In this document: positions 28,190 to 39,740 of the stretch, in pieces | Position numbering within the stretch: the stretch's first letter is position 1 | How the letters are laid out: each line of letters starts with the position of its first letter | From: Phorcus lineatus | Taxonomy: Eukaryota; Mollusca; Gastropoda; Trochida; Trochidae | Direction of reading: 5' to 3' | Length of the DNA: 64,000 nt | NCBI GenBank assembly: GCA_921293015.1 | Contig: OV121081.1 | Coordinates: 29,267,158-29,331,157, forward strand | The notes under the pieces: generated by a model | What the model saw: only the letters and a program-made list of their open reading frames with translations | The model's database searches: none | Told to the model about the DNA's origin: nothing | Position numbers and translations under genes: made by a program

Positions 28190-30240
28190 ATACCTTAGAA
28201 TACCAAATCTGAGTTCGAAAACTCTTGCTATAGTGCCTTTAAGGTCAAAATTGCACATATTACAGTCTAGGTTGTAGACCATTTTAGACAGGGTTACCGA
28301 ATACTGAATCTCTTTCAGTGTCTTTATTATTGGGTTTAAGTCAGTTAATCAGCTGTCGACATCCATGTTAAAGGGGAACCGTTGTAACACCGTAATGTTT
28401 GACTGTTTTCCTCCAATTACTCAGATGACCGTTTTTAAACCAAAAACAAATCCCAAGATAATTTGTGAAGAGTGTATTGTTTTTTCTTCTTTTTTAACCT
28501 CGGACAAACGATTTGATAAGTCGGTAATGAATCGGTCGAATATCATTAATTCATTAATTAAACAAGAACGTGTTGCGAAACTTTTCTCCAGTTGTATATA
28601 TGGTAACAAGTCTTTGAATCAATATAAAACATTTCAGTACAAGATAAAGGCATGTAGAGTAGAGCCATAGACTTTTTCTTGCTATGTCAAATATGTCTTA
28701 ACATTGACAGTTGTTATATGAAAGATACTGAGAGCACGAAAGAGTTGGAAGCGAAATATTGAAGACGTTAGATTCTAAGTAAAACAAGAACAAAATATTT
28801 CAACATTTTATTAATACAGGTGTTTGTGCACTAAACTAAAATTCACAAGATAACTCAATCTTAAATTGTCCAATCCATCTCATTATCGACACATGCTACA
28901 AGAACGAGAATAAGAGCACGTAATGGTTTGAATTGGAATCAGGTGTTCTAGACGTTAAGGACCCCATGTCTGCTTCAAGGAAACAAATGAGTAAGATTCG
29001 GCTCCATTGAGCTTGAGTAGGCGGCTTGGTTTGACAGTTCTGATTAGGTCAGTACGCTATACACTTATTGACCTACAGGTCGTCTCGTAAACATTCTACA
29101 TGCAAAAACTTCTACCAAACTCTTAGATGAAGAAATATAATTTAGCATGCTTTGAATCTAAAAAAAATACGTTTGTAAAATGACTTCAATTTAAAATCTC
29201 TTTCTTTTTAAGGATAGAGTTATCAAAATATATGACTTGATAGGAAATGAATGAATTTGATGACAAAAGGAAATGACATGAATGGAAAAATTACTTAGAC
29301 AATAAAGATAACTCAACCAGCACTTTTTGGCAAAGAGTAGTTGACATTTAAACAAAATTTACATGTAATTTTATTTAATTGCATATGAAATTTATTGTAT
29401 ATTAAATGTATATGAAAATTAATGTCACAAACACTTAAAGACCCCTCTGAAACTCAAGTCCAAGAACCAGTGTACATGGTTCGGAACAGCCATTGTAATT
29501 CGGAAAATTTACTGTCGTTGTCTCTTATATTCGACTATATAAACGACAATGGTTAATCGAGTCTTGCCCTCTCTAGTAAATAATAAACATTTCCTATAGA
29601 TCAAAAGTATAAATAGCATAAACTTGCTATAGCCATTAAAGTGCGTCATAATCATTAAATCGTTAATAGCCTTACATATCGATATTGTTAAGGATGATAA
29701 TCCATAATTATTTAAACGTCATTCTTTTAGTTGTAAATGAAAAACCATATAGAGATGTTGATACATCATCAAAACTTTAATAGACGTCATATAACTACTT
29801 GTCGTTTAGAAGTTAAATTAAGTACCAGTAATTCAAGTAGACGTTCAAATCAACCTATTCCTAAAAGACTATCTGCCAGCTTTTAAAAAATAACGTCGTT
29901 TTTCGTTTCTTTCATATTGTTGTTTATTTTCGTATAAAACTTGATTTAGCAACATACGATAAACCTTCAATTCGTTGTTCAGTGTAAAAGTGACAGCCAC
30001 GCATAACCTGACGATGTGTAGTATAATTTTTTGTTTAGGTCCACTTTTTGCTAACATTAAATCAAGGACTTTTATTATAGGTCCTTGATTAGATAAAAAT
30101 AAATAACAATAAAAGATGAATTCAATTCTCTTTTCAAAAGTTTTCAAAAACAAATTTATTCTACTAACAGGTGATACACATTTAAATAATTTCAAATCTT
30201 ACGAGTCCTACGGCACACGTCTGATCAGCTGCTGTTCATA
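28190..30240. other. Gene-free stretch
   Basis: The open frames at 28365-28670 (plus, 101 codons) and 29869-30195 (minus, 108 codons) have AT-rich composition and no domain I recognise. I do not call them genes. Nothing else could be supported. Confidence 0.45.
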
Positions 30241-30244
30241 AGAC

Positions 30245-30680
30245 CTAGTGACCTCACACTGACCACTCACATGGTTTCCGGAGATAGACAGGTCAAAGAG
30301 CTAAGCAAAGACTGTTAGCTGGGCTTTGAAAAGAAACATGATGTTGAACTGTGATCCAAGATTTAAATACGAAAATGGGGCCATTAAAAACTCCGTGTTG
30401 TAAGGAGCTTGGTCAATCTCATTAAAGTACTTTCCACGATAAGATCTCAATGACTAAATGGTTATGAAGTAGCTCTGTCCAGGCTTCTTTCAGAGTGACC
30501 GGAGGAGTGACCATGGCATTGCGCCATACACAGAAGTCATTGACCGCACTCGGCTAGATAAAACCATGTGACTTCATGAATGGACATATCTTTGACCAGC
30601 AATCAAGAGACTGACACCAAGAGTTGACCATGTTGTAAGAGAGCGGTCAATGACTTGACCGAGAACCCTTAGTCTGACCA
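30245..30680. promoter_or_regulatory. Cluster of TGACC/GGTCA motifs
   Basis: Twelve TGACC or GGTCA pentamers lie in about 430 bp: near 30248, 30258, 30291, 30411, 30496, 30508, 30541, 30592, 30624, 30645, 30656 and 30674. TGACC/GGTCA is the half-site core of many nuclear receptors. Under equal base use about one would be expected, and fewer in AT-rich DNA. It lies 2.1 kb upstream of the GABA-B receptor start. It could be an enhancer or merely a decayed tandem repeat. Confidence 0.35.
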
Positions 30681-31071
30681 TCATTTGCACACTGTGATGA
30701 TAGAACTTAACTTGCTAAACTATAAGTTCATTCGATCACTTAAAAAAGTGTTTGTGTCAGACGTAAATATTCTAAGTATGATATATTGTTTATCTTAGAT
30801 ATCAAATGGAGACAAAAGACATCAGAAGAATCCAATCATTCTCCTACAGTATCTTAAGATCACCCTTGAACAAATTCCGTACACAACTATTGGGTTTTAA
30901 TTTAGATACTTGTAAGTACGATTCCGGAACGAATTACTTGTATATAAGATATACAAAGAACGACAACATATACTAGTTAATAACCAATGTAAAAATATAC
31001 ATGTACAAAACGGTTTTTGTGTTTTGTCCCGAAAATGAAATGGATATGGACGTAGTGATAGGCGTCCACTA

Positions 31072-31355
31072 CGAGGGGTGATTGATAAGTAGTAATCATA
31101 ACACGGAACGAGGGAATTCAGATCAATTGCATATATTTTTTGAAATATTCGCTTTTAATACAATACATTGCTTTATAAAGGTTCTGACTTTGGTGTACAG
31201 TAACTGATCCACAGCGGCAATGACGTATTCGTCGCTCCGGAATAGTTCGGACATTTCTTCAAATCCCAAAGAACATACTAGTACATATGCAAAGCGTGGC
31301 GCCATGGCGTTGCATGGCTTTCTATTAAGACTCACTACTTATCACTCACCTCTCG
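31072..31355 (-). mobile_element. Internally deleted mariner-family element
   Basis: Terminal repeats CGAGGGGTGATTGATAAGT and, at the other end inverted, CGAGAGGTGAGTGATAAGT match over 22 bp with two changes. TA flanks both sides (31070-31071 and 31356-31357), the target duplication of mariner/Tc1 elements. Inside, the minus-strand frame 31123-31335 includes EEMSELFRSDEYVIAAVDQL. It resembles the C-terminal part of mariner transposases as I remember them. The catalytic region is gone, so this is a non-autonomous deletion derivative of 284 bp. Confidence 0.75.
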
Positions 31356-31359
31356 TATA

Positions 31360-32720
31360 TGACAGTGATAGGAGAACAGTAACAAGACATAGTAACCTCT
31401 TGAACTATGATCGCATGGAGCGTTCATCAAAAAGTAACATGAAATTGGGATTTATCAATATTCTATACCCAAAAAGTGACATTTAACATCTTCTACAAAG
31501 TCCTATACGATTTTGAACATGGTGCAGTTGGGAACTTTGGACTCTGAAAAAGTGAACAATGAATAATACAAAAAGGAATTACATAAAAACGGCTAACCAA
31601 GTGACTTCGAATCGATGTTATCTGCCAAGGCCAAATGAAATCATTTACGACTTGTACCGTCGGGACAAGAGATTGTCACCATGTCACTTAGAAGTCAAGA
31701 ATGATCTAATGTTAACACTTCAGAAAATATATTACACTGATAAGGATGAAGATCAATCGAATAGTTTTCTGTTTTACTTGCTGATTATCGACTCCGTTAG
31801 GTCGGAACCTGACACAGTGGCAATTAACACCTGCAGTAGCCCAAACAACCTCAGCACTCACTCGTAAATATCTCCTTCACTTCGTTTATATTGGAAGGTT
31901 ACAACTCGTTGGTAGAGACGTTTTATGCATTGTCTCCGCTAGTTCGAGTCCTGAAGAGTTTCCTGAATATGGTGTTGTAAGCATTTCTATGATTTGATCT
32001 TCCTCAAGACGGACCATTTGCGTGTTTTTATCCAGTTGGAGTCTATTTTCGTTAGAAAGGAATGCGTTCTGAACCTTTGGTAATTAAGGAACTGGGAAAA
32101 AGTGGATTGCGATGTGTGTTGTAAAGATTCCAAAGTGATGTTTGACAGTTGAGCTATTGTAGGATTCTTCGCCGAAGTACCCGACAAATGTTTTGAATAT
32201 TTTAAGAATTTGGTTTAAAACTTTCGATTTACAAAGGTTGTTATTTCGCTCAAGCTTACATACAGACGATACCACGCCCAAGTACCAAAGAAGTGTTATG
32301 GACATTTAAAGAGTTCTGTTTAAAAGTTCTGATTGACAATGGCGATATTTTCGCTCATACGGAAATGGGATTTTGCATTTTAATCAAAACACAAGTTCCG
32401 AAACTCGCCATTGAGGTAATGGAAAAACACAAAAATGTATTAGATAGTTAGAATTAAAACTCATGACCACTAAACAACTGAACATCGAGCTATTCAAGAA
32501 AACAGTGGCAATGAATACGACGTTACGGTGTTGATACGGACAGCAGTAGAAACACAACAGGGGTATCATATGCACCCTTATTGTGTTGGTATATGCAATT
32601 GACAATACCGAAGAACACTAATATGCCAAATCAAGAGGAGAAGGCAGATCGTAAGTTGAAGAAGTAGACTAGTTTAATAAGATGTGAGTACAAATGGCAA
32701 CGACACCGCAACATTTGAAT
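31360..32720. other. Gene-free stretch upstream of the GABA-B receptor gene
   Basis: The open frame 31559-31867 (plus, 102 codons) and smaller minus-strand frames have no domain I recognise and no splice context. No RNA gene or bounded repeat was seen. A 5' non-coding exon of the receptor gene could lie here. Confidence 0.4.
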
Positions 32721-32726
32721 ATGTCA

Positions 32727-32742
32727 TGACGTCACTTCCTGT
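32727..32742 (+). promoter_or_regulatory. Composite CRE/ETS-like site upstream of the GABA-B receptor start
   Basis: TGACGTCA (32727-32734) is followed immediately by CTTCCTGT, an ETS-type core, about 57 bp before the ATG. CREB binding has been described for mammalian GABA-B receptor subunit 1 promoters. That this site works is inference. Confidence 0.4.
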
Positions 32743-32790
32743 ACATATGATGTACTTTCCTGACAAGTAATTTGAGCGATTCTTAAACTT

Positions 32791-35700
32791 ATGTCCAAAA
32801 TGAAGTGGTTACTGTTAGTGTTGTTTCTTGTATACGGCGTCAATGTAAGCACACAGGAGAAGAGGATACCACTGACTATAGCAGGATTCGCTGACATCAA
32901 CGTATCAGAGAACGGATGGTCCTCAGCCGGTGTGGTCCCCGCTATAGAACTAGCTCTAGAGGACGTCAACAAGAGGGAGGACATCCTGCAAGGATATTAC
33001 CTTAAATGGAGCCTGCTGGATTCGGAGGTAACTTCATGTCTTTCACTAAATATGTCATCAAGTAATCAAGCTCTAATTTAGAAATTATAATAAAAGTTTG
33101 AAACAGTGAAGTGAATGTGAAGGATCCGCCATGTTTTCACATTAATAATTTCTTTGGCATAATGTTACATTTTGAAAAAGGAAAACACGTTATTTATTGA
33201 CAAGATTGAAATACAGGGTAAGTTAATGTTTCAAGAATGATCTTCACTAGTTTGGTTTGGACAGAAATGTCTTTCGAAGTTCAATGAATAGTAATTTGTA
33301 CGCGCAGCTGAGATGGCGTCCTTGCTTTGTGTAGAATGATATAATTTCTTCTGAAGTAAGAAAAGTTGTACTGCAATTGTTGATCAACATAGTATGTCTA
33401 TGGGATTTCCAAAAGTGATGACTCACTTTTAGCCAGGTACTGTACATGTATATGTATATGCCTGTTCGATGTTCCTTTCAACACAAGACAAGTCGAACCT
33501 ATTGATATATTTTGATATAACTTTATTACCACTATCGTCTGACGTCGGTTCACTTTTCCCGTGATGTCCAGTCTCTTACTTAAATTTCACTTTGACCTCG
33601 TTGTCCGTGGCAAAAATTCATAAAAGTATCCAGTTCGATATCAGTACTTTTACGTCAAAGGAATCCTGACATTTGATGCAAGGACTCTTTTGCAAACCTC
33701 CTTTAAACATGCCTAAATAAAACCTATCCTAAATTTTGCTTCATTTTCGCAAGGACCAAGCGATATCTAAGTTAGGTATTACCGTGATTTTCGAGTTGTA
33801 TCGGGACATACAAGGATCGTTTGTTCCTGAGGCAGTTCTCGCCCATTCGCCCTCGGACTGGCCTTGCGATCAAACTGTTCTTATATTTCGGGATAACATG
33901 ATAGTAGCTATTAAAGACAAATCATTTCACAGTATAATACATCGATCCTTTTTTCGTGCTCCATGCAGTGCAACCCTGGCCTGGCCGTGAAGCTGTTATT
34001 CCAGCACATCAGAAACGACCCCCCAAAGCTGATGATTCTAGGGGGAGGTTGTTCTCCTGCCACAGAGCCCGTAGCAGAGGCGGCCAAGTACTTCAGTCTC
34101 ATACAGGTTACTTAGACAAACATACAGTCTCTAAAAATGTATTCTTTAACAAATCATAATGTGTCTTTTTTATATACATGCCTCAGAGAAATGTTTTCTT
34201 CAGTTCTGTTCACCTCTAGACGTGAATTTCGAGAGGTTTAGTTTAGGGGGGATTAAATGTTAAAATATTATTAACAAAAGTCTTGGCGTTAGATTTTCTA
34301 GATTTTCGAAGATCTCTTAGCACTAAGATAGTCGTAGGCCAATGTTGATGTACAGTACTTACGGCTATATGTTAGTGCTTAGACAGCTTCGAAAATCCAG
34401 ATCTTCGTAACTATGAGCTTTCCTCAGATCTATAGCGAATTTTATATTTAAATGTTTACCTAAACTAATCATCAATAGGAGATGTTGAAAGCAATGGAAT
34501 CATTTACTAATATACATCAATTTGCAGAAATATTGTCACAAATTTCATGAAACAGACCTCTTTTTGTAAGTTATGGGCTATAGTGAAATGTTAATTGAAG
34601 TAAAGTATTTGTTTCACTTGTTCATAGTTTCAAGAGGCAATAAATATTATAAAGCATGTATAAAGCTCTGTACGTAACAGTGTTACATTTTGGATCACAT
34701 TATCTGCAATGGTACAAATTCTTTAACTTAATCGTGTCGAGTCCTTTGCCGGATTCAAACGTACACCCTCAGATTCAGGCATTTAACAAACTCGCTTCAT
34801 CCGCCTTGACCCCTGTGTGATCCAAATGCAACAGTTTTCACAATCTAACTAACTTGTATCTCTAATCATTCTGTTCTTTTTGCTGTTACCTTTTCAAAAT
34901 GAAATTTTGTCATTCTCTGCCCACATCGCCACAGAGGTAGCTCCGTTATATTTTCCAATACGAATCTTTGTTTCATACGAACTATTCTTCGGCTTCCAGA
35001 AGATTCCCCTGGCAACATGAACTGCATTACAATATTTCAGCCAATGAAAACACTGCATCCATAGATAACCTATTTGTTGTCACCGAGTCCTATGCAATGA
35101 TGTAGTTGCTAAAGAAGGCAAATGTGTTCTGTAGCTAAAGATTCAAGGTGTACACTCGAATAAAGTTTAGCTTTCCGAATGACATGGAAATAACAAGCGA
35201 TATGAATGATCATTAGTGAAACGGCGTCGCTGATTGCACAACTTACTTTGATGGCTGTGAATGAGTTGAAATTACTCTATTATAAGAACTTTACTCTGTT
35301 AAACAATACCCAAAAAGTAATAGTACTCTCTTATTCAGGTTGGATATTCTCCAGCCTCGGCCTCGCTGTCCAATCCAGCGCGCTTCAGAAACTTCTTCCG
35401 GACATGCCCAGAAGCGACTTCCCGTAATCCGTCCATTGTGACGCTCCTGAACTACTACAAATGGCATAAGGTCGCCACGATCACGGAATATGTGCCAAAC
35501 CTAAGTTTGGTAAGTGGTATAGAAGCAGTATTGCTCTGTTCCAACCTTAAAGGTTATCTACGGCAGATTCGCCGAGCCTTTGGAATTTAAAACCCGGTTC
35601 TATTGATTCAAAACCAAACGACCTTGTCTCTGCGATAGAAAACACCGAATGGCATCAATTGATTAAAAGAAGTTTCAAAACATAACTTTTTGGAGAAGCA

Positions 35701-38700
35701 TCAAGATATTTAATCATTGGTTGTATCTACTCAAAGATTTTTGTAGGACGGATCTCCTTCATAGTGCTTGGCATCCTTGCAATAAAAGTCTTATCATAAT
35801 TTTAACCTATGAATATAGAACACTATGTTCAAATCGTAAATTTGTTGAAAAGTATCGAAATCTTAAAACTATGATCTATTCTTAACTTTCGTTAACTTTC
35901 GTTAACTTTCGTTAAATTTATCGATACATTAAACCACGTTCAAATCGTGACGTTTATAATCAGCATTGCGACATCATGTCAAAACGTAACAGCGAGTATT
36001 GAGATCCAAACACATAATTAGAGTATTTTCAAATCTTCACCTTGCAGGATGGAATTATTTGTGAATAAACTTTTGTGATAGTATTTTACCTTGACCTAGT
36101 TTAAAACTCCGGAAATTGTTTGCGACTATTTTATTTCACCTTCAAGAGATTTCCACACAACTAGATGAAAATAATATTCTCTCCATTTTTGCCTATGTCC
36201 TCCAGTCGACAACAAATCTACACGCTGTTCTGAGGCAAAATAACATCACCTTACTGCTTGCCGAAACCGTCACACAAGACCAGTCACCATCGATTCCTCT
36301 CGACAACATAGAGGTAATGTAGTTATTGCATAAACCACTATTTTGGCTAGTATTTTACAATATATGACGAAAGGAACTGGTATCATTACGTCTAAATCAC
36401 AATCAAGCGAAATAGATATATTAAATACAATTTGAGACGGCAAATGCTTGACTTATGGTATCCATCGAAGTGATCTTTCTCTTAACGTTTCTGTAATGAC
36501 ACTAAAAATCTGATCATCCATAGGTAAAACTTTTTTAAAATACGATGCAAGGCTTTTGTAGCGGCTTATTAGTATTGCTGTTACCATTAACCATTTTTTA
36601 GAGATTTGAAGTTAACATTGACAGTAATATATGATAAATACCAAAGTTTACATTACAGGAGAGAGATGCTAAGATCATCATATTCAACGGATACGAAGGT
36701 GCTGCTAGGCGCGTATTCTGTGAGGTAATTACCTTGAAACCCATCTCAAATGAGAGCCATTTCCAGTTTCAGTTTGTGGATATTTCTGATAACTTTTTAA
36801 AAGGACCGGATGAAAGTTGTATTGGCTAAGGTGTAAGGATGTTTATTTTCTAAGGATCGTTGGTCAAAACAACTTAACACTAAGGTTAACCTTAGTGCAA
36901 TGTTGAAGGATGGCACTAAGGCTACCTTAGTGATTTAAGGCCACCTTACTATAGTGTTTTGTGCAACGGGACCCTAAGAACATTTTAATAAAACATCTCC
37001 CATTGAATGGAAGACTATTGTGTCATGCTAAATGTGTCTTGTATTAGTTTCTGTGGGTAACGGTATTTGATGGCTAAAACAACAGTAAGCCTTTGTCCAG
37101 AAAAACATCCAAATCATATACATGTAGTTCCGAACCATTCAGGAGAAGTAAGTTGCTTTCCCACTTGATACCAGGCATTATAGGGATAAAACCTCTGGTT
37201 CGTCCCTCTTGCAACTCATTTGCATCTCCTGAAACCAAATTTACACGCCCTTTTTAATCATATAATCACTAGAAATGTAAGCCATTTACATATTGGTCAA
37301 ATTTAACATTTTTTTGTTTTTAAGACCAGAAATGAGACAGTAGGATATTGCAACTATTGCAGATCCAAAAGAGGATCCTAAACATGACAATGTTGCCATT
37401 AATAAATAAATAATAAAGTTAATAATAGTGTTATATATAGTCAAAAGACTGCATAACTTAACCATTAACAACTGATTGACAAGGTATACAAGAAGAAGAT
37501 GTACGGTCCCCATTACCAGTGGCTAATACCCGGATTCTATTCCGCGGGGTGGTTGGACGACAAGGACACCGGAACGAGCTGCACGGTGTCGGAGATCAAA
37601 ACGGCCATCAACAAGGCTCTCAACATCAAACATCTCCCTTACGACACTTCCGGCTACCCAACTATATCCGGGATGGTAGGCTCGCTGTAGATACTTGAAC
37701 GACGTTAAGCCAATGGAATGGACAATCGACAAAAATGTGCAAAGTTCGAAAGGATATTCTGTAAAAGGTCCATCTGACTTAACACTGATAGGTTCATTGG
37801 TCAAACTTTGCATGCATTTGCAACAAAGTGTCGCCTGGGAGTGTACAGATTGCAATGATATTTTCGCGATAACCACGATGATATAGTTACGTCATGTAGC
37901 GGTAGTCTGAAGATCTAGCAACTATCATTCAAAAATAGTATCAAGTACCAACATCAATTTCAGGCTACGAACAATCAAAAATTCTTATAATTATCTCTTT
38001 AGATGAAATCGTATTAAGACAACCTTTAAGGGGAAATAACATGAAAAGCATTTTTCTACTTTTCATTGACGTTTGATAGGATCGTATCTGTACATGTAGG
38101 CGAAAAGTGACATTGGTGTTGATGAGGGAGAATTTAATTAAATCTAGCAACATTTATTTTATCATCAAAATATTATTTTGAATTATGCATAGGAATTGCC
38201 TTTTTTGGATATAAAGCAACTACGTATCCTTTAAACAACAATCTTAATTCTGTTAAAACTTATCCACTGGGAAAAAAATATCTAATCGACTAACCTCCCC
38301 TGTTGACTTCAGACCTACAAGGAGTACGAGGCACGGTACCGGAAGCGGGCTCAAGAACGAGGCTACCCGGAAAACGACTTCCACACCTACGGCTACGATG
38401 CCGTATGGGCTATAGCTCTGGCTCTGAACGACAGCATTCCTAAACTGCAGACACTTGTAAGATTCTTCAAATAGCCCTCTTTAAACGAGCAACACTATTG
38501 CCAATAATGGTTGTCAACCCCAACAAATAATTTGGAAAATTTAAAAAAGATCGCTTTACAGCTGTTACTGTTGCATTTTTTGGACCAAACGAGTTCAAAT
38601 TTTTTTTTAAATTACAAATTAAAAAAACAATTACAAGGCAAGGTACTGTATATCTTCTTTATTACATTTGTCGCTAGCAGAAATACTTACCAACTTTGAA

Positions 38701-39673
38701 ACATTGCAAGTTTACATATATATCCTTTAATTACTTTTGTAGGAAAACTATATAACGATATGTTAGCATATGACTATTTGCATTGACAGAGACGATATGT
38801 TAACGTATTCAACTGATAACGTAAAGCGCAACACCTTACGTTATAAGGGCAAGGTAGAATATGGGTTATCCTTGGTCGGTATGGTCCAAAACATGTTTTA
38901 TGTGGTTCATATCTGAACTGTAAGCTGGCAATAGTATACCGGTAGTCGATCGACAACCTACATCCGAGCTGTAATAATTCTTTCAATGTCCGGGCTCTCT
39001 GAACTGGTGAATGGTCATCTTGCGTAAAGAAATGGTTTTGAACACCATCCGAGCATTTGTTAACAACGTGGTTTTAATTAAGTTTCTGTTTGGCGCGCCA
39101 ATGAAGGTACCGTTTTCAACTTCAAGATCAGCTTAGCCGGTTTAAAAAGGTCCAGCCCATGTATGAACAGACCACACTTTATAATCTATGATCTAAAGGA
39201 GAATTCTGTCGATGTATTTTTTGGAAGGAGACAATCATGTTACCATTGCATGATTATATACATTTTGTAAGAGAACCCTTTTCATACAATATTTTAATTG
39301 TAACGAGAAAAGTTACGATTCCTTTGCATACTAAGTAAATTCGGGAAGAATTCATAAAGTTGCAACCATTATTGGCAAAAGTAATTTGTGGCGTTAAACG
39401 ACCGTTCATTAAATAGATCGGTATTACATTGTTTTGAATGGGGGAGTTTTGGCCTATAGCATTAATATATCATTGGTAATACATATGGACATCTGAACGT
39501 CAAAGGGTTGTCTTTGTCACATATACTTGTCGGCTAGAAACTTCTATGACGTCACGTACGCAGGATTAGAATTTGCATTGAAAATATTATTTCTAGGCTG
39601 AAAAGACATTTACACATGTGCACATTCGGTATATATGAGAAATACTACTTTACTTTTTACAAATACGTAAGCT

Positions 39674-39740
<67 letters not shown>

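Noticed and set aside
28365-28670. 101-codon open frame as a gene
   Set aside because: AT-rich composition like the flanks, no recognisable domain, no promoter or splice partners.
31559-31867. 102-codon open frame as a gene
   Set aside because: No recognisable domain and composition like non-coding flanks; kept only as part of a gene-free stretch.
36116-36205. Longer GABA-B receptor exon 4 starting farther upstream
   Set aside because: The frame is open there, but the acceptor after TATGTCCTCCAG at 36205 has the better pyrimidine tract and avoids an insertion of about 29 residues in the flytrap domain.
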